Assembly (NCBI RefSeq): GCF_016758175.1
Contig: NZ_QYAB01000001.1
Location: 1,447,162 to 1,511,161, forward strand
From: Leucobacter zeae
Lineage (GTDB): Bacteria > Actinomycetota > Actinomycetes > Actinomycetales > Microbacteriaceae
Length of the DNA stretch: 64,000 bases
Direction: 5' to 3'
Below are positions 8,841 through 17,628 of this stretch, one piece after another. The notes under the pieces were generated by a model, which was not told where the DNA came from, did not search any database, and saw only the letters and a list, made by a program, of their open reading frames with translations. The first letter of the stretch is position 1. Each line of letters begins with the position of its first letter. Both the position numbers and the translations under genes were made by a program.

Positions 8841-8846
8841 AGCATA
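8841..8846 (-). promoter_or_regulatory. -10 element, leaderless GNAT gene
   Basis: TATGCT on the minus strand, followed by 7 nt and ATG 8833, fits the TANNNT leaderless pattern repeated through this window. Confidence 0.45.
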
Positions 8847-8886
8847 CGGCGCCCGGACGGCCTCGGGCGCGCACGCCGCTGCTGCA

Positions 8887-8892
8887 TAGACT
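8887..8892 (+). promoter_or_regulatory. -10 element, leaderless hisC
   Basis: TAGACT is followed by 6 nt and the hisC GTG at 8899. No ribosome site precedes the GTG, so a leaderless mRNA is likely. Confidence 0.6.
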
Positions 8893-8898
8893 GGTCGG

Positions 8899-9981
8899 GT
8901 GACCAGCCTCAGTGACCTCCCGCTCCGTGCCAACCTCGTCGGCAAGCTGCCCTACGGCGCCCCCCAGGATCCGGTGCCGATCAGCCTGAACGTCAACGAG
9001 AACACGCACCCGATTCCCGAGGGGGTGCTCACCGACATCGTCGCCGCGCTGACTGATGCGGTGCGGGGCGTCAACCGCTACCCCGACCGGGAGTTCACGG
9101 AGCTGCGCCGAGCGCTCGCGGGATACCTCGGCTTCGGGCTCGCGCCGGAGCACGTCTGGGCGGCGAACGGCTCCAACGAGGTGCTGCAGCAGATCCTCCA
9201 GGCGTTCGGCGGCCCCGGGCGCACCCTGCTGAGCTTCACCCCCACCTACTCGATGTATCCGCTGCTCGCCGCGGGCACGGACACCGGTTGGATCCCGGTC
9301 GAGCGCCCCGCCGACTACGCGCTCACACCCGAGGCGGTCGTCTCTGCGCTGCGCGAGCACCGGCCCGACATCGCGATCCTCTGCGGACCGAACAACCCGA
9401 CGGGCACGCCGCTGGACCGGGAGGTCGTGCTGGCGGCATACGACGCGTTCGACGGGATCCTCATCGTCGACGAGGCCTACCAGGAGTTCGACGCCGAACG
9501 CGAGAGCTCAATCGCGCTGCTGCCAGGCAGGCACCGGCTGCTCGTGTCCCGCACCATGAGCAAGGCGTTCGCGTTCGCGGGCGTGCGGCTCGGGTATCTC
9601 GCCGCGGACCCCGCCGTGATCGACGCGCTGCGCCTCGTGCGGCTGCCCTACCACCTCTCCGCGCTCACGCAGGCGGCGGCGACGGCGGCGGTGCGGCACG
9701 CGGACGAGATGCTCGCGACCGTCGCGGACATCCGCGCGCAGCGCGACCGGCTCGCCGCCGCGCTCTCGGAACTCGGCTACCTCGTCCACCCCTCCGGCGC
9801 GAACTTCCTGCTGGTGGGAGGGTTCGCGGACCCCGAAGCGACCTTCGAGGCGCTGCGCGCGCAGGGGATCCTCATCCGCAACCTCGGCATCGACGGCCAC
9901 CTGCGCATCACCGCGGGAACGGAGTCCGAGACGACCGCCGTGATCGAGGCGATCGCCGCGCTCGGCGTCGCCGGAGCCTGA
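8899..9981 (+). CDS. hisC: Histidinol-phosphate aminotransferase HisC
   Basis: The 360-residue PLP enzyme transaminates imidazole-acetol phosphate with glutamate in histidine synthesis. Fold-type I markers are NVNENTHPIPEG, GSNEVLQQIL, PNNPTGTPL, the strand IVDEAYQEF and the Schiff-base Lys222 in SRTMSKAFAFAGVRLGY. GTG 8899 is set by a TAGACT hexamer 6 nt upstream. It heads a histidine cluster interrupted by a DsbA/CcdA pair; hisD is not in the window. Confidence 0.95.
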   Translation: MTSLSDLPLRANLVGKLPYGAPQDPVPISLNVNENTHPIPEGVLTDIVAALTDAVRGVNRYPDREFTELRRALAGYLGFGLAPEHVWAANGSNEVLQQILQAFGGPGRTLLSFTPTYSMYPLLAAGTDTGWIPVERPADYALTPEAVVSALREHRPDIAILCGPNNPTGTPLDREVVLAAYDAFDGILIVDEAYQEFDAERESSIALLPGRHRLLVSRTMSKAFAFAGVRLGYLAADPAVIDALRLVRLPYHLSALTQAAATAAVRHADEMLATVADIRAQRDRLAAALSELGYLVHPSGANFLLVGGFADPEATFEALRAQGILIRNLGIDGHLRITAGTESETTAVIEAIAALGVAGA

Positions 9982-10054
9982 CGCGGCCACGCGTCGCGAG
10001 CGCGCTCCGGCGCGCCGCCGCAGCGGCCCGGACGCCTCTCGCAGCCCGCTCGGT

Positions 10055-10060
10055 TAGGGT
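10055..10060 (+). promoter_or_regulatory. -10 element, leaderless DsbA-like gene
   Basis: TAGGGT is followed by 7 nt and GTG 10068, with no ribosome site between them. It suggests the thiol-redox pair has its own leaderless transcript. Confidence 0.55.
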
Positions 10061-10067
10061 GAAACGC

Positions 10068-10823
10068 GTGCCTGAAGCCCCTGAGACCCTGCCCCGCAAC
10101 GTCCTCGAACGCAAGCTCCGCAGCTCCCGCGCCCTGAACCTGCTGCTCGGCGTCCTCGCCATCGGCGCAGTCGTCTTCGGCGGCGTCCAGTGGTCGCAGT
10201 CGCAGGGAGCTACGGTGCCGCCGGCCTCGGAGACAGGCGGCGACTCGGGCGGGAAGACGAACGGCGCAGCCGCGTCGCTCGAGCGCCGGTCGGCCGACGA
10301 CGCGATGGCCATCGGCGACGTCGACGCCCCGGTCGTGCTGAGCGAGTGGGTCGACTTCCGCTGCCCCTTCTGCGCGGTCTACTCGCGCGACACGCTCCCC
10401 ACGATCGTGCGGGAGTACGTTGATTCCGGGAAGGTCCGGATCGAGCTGCACGACGTCGCGTTCTTCGGCGAGGAGTCGACGCGCGCGGCGGCGGCGGCCC
10501 GGGCCGCCGGCGAGCAGGGGCGGTACTTCGAGTTCCTCGAGGCGGTCTACGCCGCAGCCCCCGAGAGCGGGCACCCCGAACTTCCGCCCGCCGAGCTCAT
10601 CGCGCACGCGAAGACCGCCGGCGTCGCCGACCTCGACCGATTCGAACGCGACATGGACCGGGACGACCTCGTCGCCGCCGTGCAGGAGAGCACGGCTCGC
10701 GCGCAGCAGATCGGCGTCACCGGCGTCCCGTTCTTCGTCGTGAACGGCACCGGGCTCAGCGGTGCGCAGCCCGCCGACGCGTTCCGCGATCTGCTCGACC
10801 GCGCGGTCGCGGACGCGCGGTGA
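10068..10823 (+). CDS. Membrane-anchored DsbA-like thiol oxidoreductase
   Basis: This 251-residue protein has a cytoplasmic N-terminus, a membrane anchor at about 23-42 (LNLLLGVLAIGAVVFGGVQW), a Ser/Gly linker and a DsbA/thioredoxin-like domain with active site Cys102-Pro-Phe-Cys105 (DFRCPFCAVYSRD). The cis-proline loop is GVTGVPFFVVNG. It should oxidise or isomerise disulfides of exported proteins. The following CcdA-like gene overlaps it by 4 bp, so the two probably form an electron-transfer pair. GTG 10068 is chosen because TAGGGT lies 7 nt upstream. Confidence 0.9.
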   Translation: MPEAPETLPRNVLERKLRSSRALNLLLGVLAIGAVVFGGVQWSQSQGATVPPASETGGDSGGKTNGAAASLERRSADDAMAIGDVDAPVVLSEWVDFRCPFCAVYSRDTLPTIVREYVDSGKVRIELHDVAFFGEESTRAAAAARAAGEQGRYFEFLEAVYAAAPESGHPELPPAELIAHAKTAGVADLDRFERDMDRDDLVAAVQESTARAQQIGVTGVPFFVVNGTGLSGAQPADAFRDLLDRAVADAR

Positions 10824-11668
10824 GCCTCAGCCTCCTCGGGGCGTTCCTCGGAGGCGTCCTGACGCTGCTGAGCCCCTGCTCGGTAATGCTGCTCCCGGCG
10901 TTCTTCGCATATGCGTTCACGAGCCCCGGCGCGCTGTTCGCCCGCACCGGCGTCTTCTTCCTCGGGCTCGCCGTCTCGCTCGTCCCGCTCGGGCTGCTCG
11001 CGGGCACGCTCGGCGCGTGGGTGAATCAGCACCGCTTCGCGCTCATGTCGGGGGCGGCCGTGCTCGTCATCGCGCTCGGAGCGTGCCTACTGATCGGGGT
11101 GCGGATTCCGGGCGTGGTCGCGCAGCGCGGGGCCGAGAGCGCCTCGATCGCGTCGGTGTTCGCCCTCGGCACGGTCTATGGCCTCGCGGGCGTCTGCGCC
11201 GGTCCGCTCCTGGGCGCGGCGCTCGCGTTCGCGGCGTTCGGCGGCGACGCGCTCTTCGGGGGGCTCGTGCTCCTCGTGTTCGCCGCGGGGATGACCGCGC
11301 CGCTCATCGTACTGGCGCTGCTCTGGGAGCGGATCCCCGCGGTGCGGCGCTGGGTGCGTCCGCGCGAGCTGGTGCTCGGGCGCTGGCGGAACGCCTGGAC
11401 GAACGTGGTCGGCGGGGCGCTGACCATCGGGATCGGCATGCTCCTGCTCGCGACGAACGGCACCTCCGAAGCCGGAGGCATACTCGGTGCGACCGCGCAG
11501 GCGGGCCTCGAAGCCCGTGTGATGCGCTGGTCGGCCGCGGTGCCCGACTGGGCGGTGGCCCTGTGCTTCCTCGCGCTCGCGGGGGTCTGGGTCTCGGTGG
11601 CGGTCCGGCGGCGCGCCCGTCGGACGGGGCAGGAGCCGGCGGACCGGCCGGCCGCGCCGCACGGATAG
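10820..11668 (+). CDS. CcdA-type transmembrane thiol-disulfide transporter
   Basis: The 282-residue polytopic membrane protein has the CcdA/DsbD-beta features: Cys20 in [16 protein letters not shown] and Cys126 in [15 protein letters not shown], each in a membrane helix with nearby prolines. Such proteins carry reducing equivalents from cytosolic thioredoxin to extracytoplasmic partners, here probably the DsbA-like protein it is coupled to (GTGA overlap). The C-terminus is Arg-rich and cytoplasmic. It is not next to cytochrome c genes, so a general thiol role is more likely. Confidence 0.9.
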   Translation: MSLSLLGAFLGGVLTLLSPCSVMLLPAFFAYAFTSPGALFARTGVFFLGLAVSLVPLGLLAGTLGAWVNQHRFALMSGAAVLVIALGACLLIGVRIPGVVAQRGAESASIASVFALGTVYGLAGVCAGPLLGAALAFAAFGGDALFGGLVLLVFAAGMTAPLIVLALLWERIPAVRRWVRPRELVLGRWRNAWTNVVGGALTIGIGMLLLATNGTSEAGGILGATAQAGLEARVMRWSAAVPDWAVALCFLALAGVWVSVAVRRRARRTGQEPADRPAAPHG

Positions 11669-11671
11669 ACT
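11666..11671 (+). promoter_or_regulatory. -10 element overlapping the ccdA stop codon, leaderless hisB
   Basis: TAGACT begins with the TAG stop codon of the CcdA gene and lies 7 nt before the hisB ATG at 11679. One trinucleotide would serve as both stop codon and -10 element. Confidence 0.55.
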
Positions 11672-11678
11672 GGAGCCC

Positions 11679-12287
11679 ATGACCGCAGCTTCCCGCACCG
11701 CATCGCTCGAGCGCTCCACGAGCGAGTCGCAGATCAGCCTGAGCGTCGACCTCGACGGCTCCGGCGCATCCGATATCGACACGGGCGTCCCGTTCCTCGA
11801 CCACATGCTGACGGCCTTCGCGCGGCACTCGCTCACCGACCTCACGGTCCGAGCGACGGGCGACATCCACATCGACGTGCACCACACGGTCGAGGACACC
11901 GGCATCCTGCTGGGGCAGGCCATCCTCGCCGCGCTCGGCGACAAGACGGGCATCTCGCGCTACGGCGACGCGCTCGTGCCGCTCGACGAGGCGCTCGCGC
12001 AGGCGGTCGTCGACATCTCGGGCCGTCCCTACCTCGTGCATTCGGGCGAGCCCGCCGGCTTCGAGTTCCACCTCATCGGGGGCCACTACACCGGGGCGAT
12101 GGTGCGGCACTTCTTCGAGGCACTCGTGCTCAACGCGCGCCTGACCGTGCACCTCACCCTCATCGAGGGGCGGGACCCGCACCACATCGCGGAGGCGGAG
12201 TTCAAAGCGTTCGCGCGCGCCTTCAGGCAGGCGAAGTCGCCGGACCCGCTCGTGACCGGCGTGCCCTCGACCAAGGGCGCGCTGTGA
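11679..12287 (+). CDS. hisB: Imidazoleglycerol-phosphate dehydratase HisB
   Basis: The 202-residue enzyme dehydrates imidazole-glycerol phosphate in histidine synthesis. Metal-binding motifs of the family are present: [44 protein letters not shown] and [18 protein letters not shown]. It is the monofunctional form, without a HisB phosphatase domain. ATG 11679 is supported by the TAGACT element. The stop overlaps hisH. Confidence 0.96.
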   Translation: MTAASRTASLERSTSESQISLSVDLDGSGASDIDTGVPFLDHMLTAFARHSLTDLTVRATGDIHIDVHHTVEDTGILLGQAILAALGDKTGISRYGDALVPLDEALAQAVVDISGRPYLVHSGEPAGFEFHLIGGHYTGAMVRHFFEALVLNARLTVHLTLIEGRDPHHIAEAEFKAFARAFRQAKSPDPLVTGVPSTKGAL

Positions 12288-12922
12288 CCGCGGCGCGCAA
12301 GCGCGTCGTCGTCCTCGACTACGGTTCGGGCAACCTGCACTCGGCGGTCAAAGCGCTCGATCGCGCCGGCGCAGAGGTCGAGCTCACCCGAGAGCCCGGC
12401 GCGGTGTCCGAGGCCGACGGGCTGCTCGTCCCCGGCGTCGGCGCGTTCGACGCCGTCATGCACCAGCTGCGCGGCGTGCGCGGCGACGAGCTGATCGATC
12501 GTCGCCTCGCTGGCGGTCGTCCCGTGCTCGGCATCTGCGTCGGCCTGCAGGTCATGTTCGAGCGCGGCGTCGAGCGCGGGGTCGAGACCGAGGGGCTCGG
12601 CCAGTGGCCGGGGACCGTCGAGGAGCTCTCCGCTCCGGTGCTGCCGCATATGGGCTGGAACACCGTCGAACCGCCGGCGGACTCCGTGCTCTTCGACGGC
12701 ATCGCCGACGAGCGCTTCTATTTCGTGCACAGCTACGCCGCGACCGAGTGGACGCTCGAGGGCCGCACCGAGTCGACGCGGCCCCGCGTCACCTGGGCCG
12801 AGCACGGCCAGCGCTTCGTCGCGGCGGTCGAGAACGGCCCGCTCAGCGCGACGCAATTCCACCCCGAGAAGTCGGGGGAGGCCGGGATCCAGCTGCTGCG
12901 CAACTGGATCGCGAGCCTCTGA
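12284..12922 (+). CDS. hisH: Imidazole glycerol phosphate synthase glutaminase subunit HisH
   Basis: This 212-residue class I glutamine amidotransferase feeds ammonia to HisF. It starts with [22 protein letters not shown], has the nucleophile Cys85 ([11 protein letters not shown]) and the His/Glu pair in FHPEKSG. The partner hisF is not in the window. GTG 12284 overlaps the hisB stop (GTGA), indicating coupled translation. Confidence 0.95.
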   Translation: MTAARKRVVVLDYGSGNLHSAVKALDRAGAEVELTREPGAVSEADGLLVPGVGAFDAVMHQLRGVRGDELIDRRLAGGRPVLGICVGLQVMFERGVERGVETEGLGQWPGTVEELSAPVLPHMGWNTVEPPADSVLFDGIADERFYFVHSYAATEWTLEGRTESTRPRVTWAEHGQRFVAAVENGPLSATQFHPEKSGEAGIQLLRNWIASL

Positions 12923-12959
12923 TCACCCGCCCCCATCCCACCGAGGAGACCGAACCGAT

Positions 12960-13706
12960 ATGAGCGAGCTCACCGCAGGCCCGAAGCTCCAGCTGCTGCC
13001 CGCGATCGACATGGTGGACGGCAAAGCCGTCCGACTGACGCAGGGCGAGGCCGGCACCGAGACGAACTACGGCAGCCCCGTGGACGCGGCGATCGACTGG
13101 ATCGAGCAGGGCGCGGAGTGGATCCACCTCGTGGACCTCGACGCGGCCTTCGGGCGCGGATCGAACGTCTCCGTCGCGCGCAGCATCATCAAGCGCGCGG
13201 GGGACGTCAACATCGAGTTCTCGGGCGGGCTGCGCGATGACGCGAGCCTCGAGGCAGCGCTCGAGATGGGCGCCAGGCGCGTCAACCTCGGCACCGCGGC
13301 GATCGAGAACCCCGAGTGGACCCGGTCGGTGATCGCCCGCTTCGGCGATCGCATCGCGGTCGGCCTCGACGTGCGCGGGGAGACCCTCGCCGCGCGCGGG
13401 TGGACCGAGGACGGCGGGAACCTGTGGGACGTGCTCGAGCGGCTCGAGGATGCCGGATGCTCGCGGTACGTCGTCACCGACGTGACCAAGGACGGTACGC
13501 TCCGCGGCCCCAACATCGAGCTGCTGCGGGCGATGTGCGAGCGCACGGACCGCCCGGTCGTCGCATCGGGCGGCGTCTCGAGCCTCGACGACCTGATCGC
13601 CCTGCGCGAGCTCGTGCCGGCCGGCCTCGAGGGAGCGATCATCGGCAAGGCCCTGTACGACGGCGCGTTCACGCTGCCGGCCGCCCTGGACGTCGCCGGC
13701 CGATAG
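12960..13706 (+). CDS. priA: Phosphoribosyl isomerase HisA, PriA-type (probably bifunctional His/Trp)
   Basis: The 248-residue (beta/alpha)8 enzyme isomerises ProFAR in histidine synthesis. Actinobacteria without trpF use a bifunctional form, PriA, that also does the TrpF reaction. PriA-like segments are seen: [43 protein letters not shown] and [14 protein letters not shown], with catalytic Asp in [13 protein letters not shown] and Asp in [11 protein letters not shown] 12960 follows a GAGGAGA site. Whether trpF exists elsewhere is unknown, so bifunctionality is inferred. Confidence 0.92.
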   Translation: MSELTAGPKLQLLPAIDMVDGKAVRLTQGEAGTETNYGSPVDAAIDWIEQGAEWIHLVDLDAAFGRGSNVSVARSIIKRAGDVNIEFSGGLRDDASLEAALEMGARRVNLGTAAIENPEWTRSVIARFGDRIAVGLDVRGETLAARGWTEDGGNLWDVLERLEDAGCSRYVVTDVTKDGTLRGPNIELLRAMCERTDRPVVASGGVSSLDDLIALRELVPAGLEGAIIGKALYDGAFTLPAALDVAGR

Positions 13707-13715
13707 GGATCGGCC

Positions 13716-14606
13716 GTGGCGATCAAGAAGCTGCCGTCGACCGGCGACGCGCCGCGCTCGACGGGCGTGCCCGAGAGCCTCGTGGGCGGCGGAGCAACGG
13801 ATTCCGCGGGCTTCCCGTGGGCCGGACGCACCTTCGATCACCACGGAACGGCCTTCGCCGACGACGACGGCTCCGCGCCCGAGGCCGTCGTGCGCGCCGT
13901 CGCCGCGCTGCGGGAGGCCGCGGCCGACCGGAGCGCCGCAACTGCAGGCGACTACTGGGACGGCCTGCGGCGCCTCGCCGACCGCCACGCCGATGTGATC
14001 GCTGCGCTCGGCTCCGAACGGCTGCTCGTGCCGATGCTCGCCGAGGCCGGCGACGTCGGCCGCACTCCGGACGGGCGCACGGTCGAGAAGTCGCAGGAGC
14101 TCTCGATCGTCACCGTCGGGGCTCCCGACGGGCGGCGGGTGCTCCCCGTCTTCACGTCGGTCGAGACCATGCGCCGGTGGCATCCCGATGCGCGCCCGAT
14201 CCCGGTGGCGGGGGCGCAGGTCGGCATCGCGGCCGCGCAGGAGGAGACCGACCTCATCATGGTGGACGCCGCCACGCCGGAACTCGAGTTCGGCGTGCGC
14301 CGGCCAGCCCTCCGACCGCTCGCGACGGGCGAGCGCTACGAACCTGCCTGGGCGGACGACGCGGTGTTCGCCGAGTTCCACCTGGCGGTGGGGGCCGAGC
14401 CCCTCGTCTCCGCCGTCGGGATCGCCCCGGCCGACCGCGAGTCGCGTCTGCTCGAGCCCGATGTCGAGGTGTCCGTGCGGATCGCATCGGGACTCGACCG
14501 CGCAGCCCTCGCCGAGCTGATGGGGCGTCTGCAGGAGCTCTGGGCCTCGTCGGAGATCATCGCCGAGCGCGTCGACTCCATGCGGGTGCGGCCCATACCC
14601 GCCTGA
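13716..14606 (+). CDS. SseB-family protein
   Basis: The 296-residue cytosolic protein carries an SseB-type domain in its middle (VPMLAEAGDV, then LPVFTSVETMRRWHPDARPIPV) with a second poorly typed half. SseB-family genes often follow hisA in actinobacteria. Its molecular role is not established; no catalytic motif was found. GTG 13716 lies 9 bp after hisA, so it is probably co-transcribed. Confidence 0.8.
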   Translation: MAIKKLPSTGDAPRSTGVPESLVGGGATDSAGFPWAGRTFDHHGTAFADDDGSAPEAVVRAVAALREAAADRSAATAGDYWDGLRRLADRHADVIAALGSERLLVPMLAEAGDVGRTPDGRTVEKSQELSIVTVGAPDGRRVLPVFTSVETMRRWHPDARPIPVAGAQVGIAAAQEETDLIMVDAATPELEFGVRRPALRPLATGERYEPAWADDAVFAEFHLAVGAEPLVSAVGIAPADRESRLLEPDVEVSVRIASGLDRAALAELMGRLQELWASSEIIAERVDSMRVRPIPA

Positions 14607-14692
14607 GGGCCTCCGGGAACCCGGAACGAACTTTCCCACCGCGTCGCAGGTCGCGCGGATCGCCACCACCGATCGCCGGAGGAACCGAGCCA

Positions 14693-16306
14693 GTGAACGT
14701 CACCAGCAGCATCACCACCACAGCACCGCCGCGGGCGGAGTGGACGGGTCAGATCGGCTTCATCGTCTCGGCGATCGGCTCCGCGGTCGGGCTCGGCAAT
14801 ATCTGGCGGTTCCCCGGCGTGGCCTACGAGCACGGCGGCGGCGCGTTCCTCATCCCCTACGTCGTGGCGCTCCTCACCGCCGGGATCCCGATCCTCTTCC
14901 TCGACTACGCGATCGGCCACCGCTTCCGGGGTTCCGCACCGCTCGCGCTGCGCCGTCTCGCGGGCCGACTGGGGGAGGGCCTCGGCTGGTTCCAAGTGCT
15001 CATCTGCGTGTTCATCGCGGTCTACTACACCGCGGTGCTCGCGTGGGCGGGCAGCTACTTCGTGTTCTCCTTCGACCTCAGGTGGGGCGGGGACGCCGCC
15101 GGATTCTTCACGGGGGAGTACCTGCAGGTGGCCGCCGAGCCGTTCACCATGGACTTCGTGCCCGGCGTGCTCATCCCGCTCGTCATCATGTGGATCGTCG
15201 CGCTCGTGCTGCTCGGGCAGGGCGTGGTCAAAGGCGTGCAGCGGGCGAACATGGTCGCCATGCCGCTGCTCGTGATCGGCTTCGTCGCCCTGGTCGTGCG
15301 CGCGCTCTTCCTGCCCGGCGCGGCGGACGGGCTCGACGCGCTGTTCACCCCCGACTTCTCGGCGCTCGCAGACCCGGCCGTCTGGGTGGCGGCCTACAGC
15401 CAGATCTTCTTCTCGCTCTCGGTGGCGTTCGGCATCATGATGACGTACGCCTCATACCGCAAGCGGCGGTCGAACATGACGACCCCCGGCCTCGTCGTGG
15501 CGTTCGCGAACTCGTCGTTCGAGATCATCGCGGGCATCGGCGTGTTCGCGACGCTCGGATTCTTCGCGTACCAGCAGGGCGTCTCGATCGACCAGCTCGA
15601 GGGGCTCACCGGCGTCGGACTCGCGTTCATGACCTTCCCCGCGATCGCCGCCGAGATGCCGGGCGGCCCGTTCTTCGGCCTGCTCTTCTTCGGCTCCCTG
15701 ACGCTCGCCGCGCTGACATCGCTCATCTCGATCCTCGAGGTCGTCTTCGCCGGTGTCATCGACAAGTTCGGACTGAGCCGGAAGACCGTCGCATACGGGC
15801 TCGGCGGCGCGCTCGCCGTCGTCTCGATCCTGCTCTTCGGCACCACGTCGGGGCTCACCGCGCTCGACACGATCGACAACTGGGCGAACAACATCGGGAT
15901 CGTGGGATCCGCCGTTGCCATGACCGTGATCGTGCTCTGGATCCGCCGCGGGGGCCGCGAGCTCGGCGGACACCTGAGCGCGCTGTCGACGTTCAAGGTC
16001 GGCCGGACCTGGCTCTTCTTCGTGTCCGTGCTCGGTCCGCTCGTGCTCGGCTACATGCTCGTCATGACCGTGATCGGCCTCATCGAGGAACCGTACTCCG
16101 GGTACGACCCGACCTACCTCCTCATCGTGGGCTGGGGGTCCGTCCTGGTGATGCTCGTCGGGTCGTGCGTGCTCACGGCGCTGCCCTGGAAGAACGATCC
16201 GGACGACTTCGCCCCCTGGCCGGCGCTGGATGCGCGCGGGAGACCGATCGGCGCGACGGCCGGGACCCGCGCGGCGCGCGATGAGACCCGAGGGGGTGCG
16301 CGATGA
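14693..16306 (+). CDS. Sodium-dependent amino-acid symporter (NSS family, MetP-like)
   Basis: This 537-residue membrane protein is a neurotransmitter:sodium symporter family member with about 11-12 helices. The sodium/substrate site of helix 1 is clear in IVSAIGSAVGLGNIWRFPGV, followed by NSS-type helices up to KTVAYGLGGALAVVSILLFG. The next gene encodes a 49-residue membrane peptide overlapping by 4 bp, as in the MetP-MetS methionine/alanine uptake pair of Corynebacterium glutamicum. GTG 14693 is preferred because GGAGGA lies about 9 nt upstream. The substrate (methionine or a neutral amino acid) is inferred. Confidence 0.9.
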   Translation: MNVTSSITTTAPPRAEWTGQIGFIVSAIGSAVGLGNIWRFPGVAYEHGGGAFLIPYVVALLTAGIPILFLDYAIGHRFRGSAPLALRRLAGRLGEGLGWFQVLICVFIAVYYTAVLAWAGSYFVFSFDLRWGGDAAGFFTGEYLQVAAEPFTMDFVPGVLIPLVIMWIVALVLLGQGVVKGVQRANMVAMPLLVIGFVALVVRALFLPGAADGLDALFTPDFSALADPAVWVAAYSQIFFSLSVAFGIMMTYASYRKRRSNMTTPGLVVAFANSSFEIIAGIGVFATLGFFAYQQGVSIDQLEGLTGVGLAFMTFPAIAAEMPGGPFFGLLFFGSLTLAALTSLISILEVVFAGVIDKFGLSRKTVAYGLGGALAVVSILLFGTTSGLTALDTIDNWANNIGIVGSAVAMTVIVLWIRRGGRELGGHLSALSTFKVGRTWLFFVSVLGPLVLGYMLVMTVIGLIEEPYSGYDPTYLLIVGWGSVLVMLVGSCVLTALPWKNDPDDFAPWPALDARGRPIGATAGTRAARDETRGGAR

Positions 16307-16452
16307 GCGCGATCGCGATCCTCTGCCTCGCGCTGTCCGCAGGCATCATCTGGGGCGGCCTCATCGCCAGCGGCGTCTTCCTCGCCCGTCACGAGGAGGT
16401 CGACGAGTATCCGCCGGAGGACCCGGCAGCGTCCGAGATCACAGCAGATTGA
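16303..16452 (+). CDS. MetS-like small subunit of the NSS transporter
   Basis: A 49-residue protein has one hydrophobic helix (residues 3-25, including CLALSAGIIWGGLIASGVFL) and an acidic tail (HEEVDEYPPEDP). Its ATG overlaps the transporter stop as ATGA. Small single-span partners of this shape (MetS) are needed for MetP function in C. glutamicum. Its 3' end overlaps the convergent azlD gene by 14 bp. Confidence 0.8.
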   Translation: MSAIAILCLALSAGIIWGGLIASGVFLARHEEVDEYPPEDPAASEITAD

Positions 16453-16765
16453 TCAGCGCGACGTAGCAGGCCGTTCCGGCGGCGATGCTGAGCAGCGCAC
16501 GGCGACGTCCGAGCAGATGCACGGCGACGGTCACCGCGAGGGAGACGGGCACGGCCCACCAGTGGTCCGGGCGCTCGGCGACCTGGTCGCGGAGGACCAC
16601 GACGGCGAGGATCAGCAGGATGCCCGCGGGCATCCACGCGCCGAGCGCCTGCACGAATCGCGACTTCCGCAGGGGCTTCAGAGCTGCGAACGGCAGCGCG
16701 CGCAGGGCGACGGTGACGAGGCCTGCGACCGCCACTCCGGCGATGAGATACAGCGGATCAGGCAT
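16439..16765 (-). CDS. azlD: AzlD-type branched-chain amino-acid export subunit
   Basis: A 108-residue membrane protein with four predicted helices matches the AzlD family (LVTVALRALPFAALKPLRKS, then PAGILLILAVVVLRDQ). AzlD works with AzlC to export branched-chain amino acids or analogues. ATG 16765 overlaps the end of azlC by 8 bp, so the subunits are coupled. An upstream start would add 12 residues inside azlC and is less likely. Confidence 0.88.
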   Translation of the reverse strand: MPDPLYLIAGVAVAGLVTVALRALPFAALKPLRKSRFVQALGAWMPAGILLILAVVVLRDQVAERPDHWWAVPVSLAVTVAVHLLGRRRALLSIAAGTACYVALINLL

Positions 16766-17540
16766 CCGGTCGCACCGTCCCCCCGGTGGCCGCATCGCCA
16801 TCCGCGCCGTCGGGATCCTGCGCGCGAGCGCCGCGCAGCGCGTATCGCGCCGCCAGCAGCGCGGTGAAGAGGACGAGCGACAGCAGGAGCGCGTTGCTCG
16901 GCGCGGCGACGAGAGCGAAGCCGACCGAGACTCCGGCCAGGAGCACCGAGGGCACCTCGCGCCTGCCGCGCACGGCGTCGATCGTCATGACGACGAAGAG
17001 CGCGACGAGCGCGAACTCGAAGCCCTCGACGGGTGCGGGGAGCGCGCCGGCGACGAGCACGCCGACGAGGCCGCCGGACACCCAGTAGGCCTGCATGACC
17101 AGCTGACCCGTGACGATGCGCACCGAGGAGAGCCGTTCGCGCGGCATGAGCGCGTATGTCGCGTACGCCTCGTCGATCATCGCGTAGACGGAGTACGCGC
17201 GCGGGACACCGGGGCGCACACTGCCGATCGGGAACGAGAACGCGTAGAACACGTGCCTGAAGTTGACGGCGAACACCGTCACGGCGATCGTGACGAGCGG
17301 GGCGGACGCCGCGAGCATGCTCACGAGCAGCAGCTCGACGGATCCCGCGAAGATGCCGACCGAGAGGGCGGGGGCGAGCCACCAGGGCAGGCCCGCCTGC
17401 ACCACGAGGAAGCCGAGCGCGATGCCGAGCGGGAAGATCCCGATCCCGACGCCCAGGGAATCGCCGAGCCCCGCGCCGATCTGCGCGCGACGAGCCGAGC
17501 GTCCTGCGCCGGGGTCGGGGCGCGAACGGTTTCCTGGCAT
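16758..17540 (-). CDS. azlC: AzlC-type branched-chain amino-acid exporter
   Basis: The 260-residue polytopic membrane protein matches AzlC (GDSLGVGIGIFPLGIALGFL, then AVNFRHVFYAFSFP and YAMIDEAYATYALM). With AzlD it forms a small-amino-acid exporter like BrnFE of Corynebacterium, which exports branched-chain amino acids and methionine. That makes it notable beside a MetPS-like importer. ATG 17540 has GGAGG close upstream; in-frame ATGs at 17549 and 17552 are possible alternatives. Confidence 0.9.
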   Translation of the reverse strand: MPGNRSRPDPGAGRSARRAQIGAGLGDSLGVGIGIFPLGIALGFLVVQAGLPWWLAPALSVGIFAGSVELLLVSMLAASAPLVTIAVTVFAVNFRHVFYAFSFPIGSVRPGVPRAYSVYAMIDEAYATYALMPRERLSSVRIVTGQLVMQAYWVSGGLVGVLVAGALPAPVEGFEFALVALFVVMTIDAVRGRREVPSVLLAGVSVGFALVAAPSNALLLSLVLFTALLAARYALRGARAQDPDGADGDAATGGTVRPDA

Positions 17541-17628
17541 GACCTCCATCATGCCGCACTGCCGAGGCCGGACGTACCGCATCCCTGCACCCGGGAGCGC
17601 CGGCAGCCGTGCCGTCCCCGCACCGCGC

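Noticed and set aside
12843..14669. 608-residue minus-strand open frame over hisA and sseB
   Set aside because: It is Arg/Gly/Asp-rich shadow translation of genes with clear families on the plus strand.
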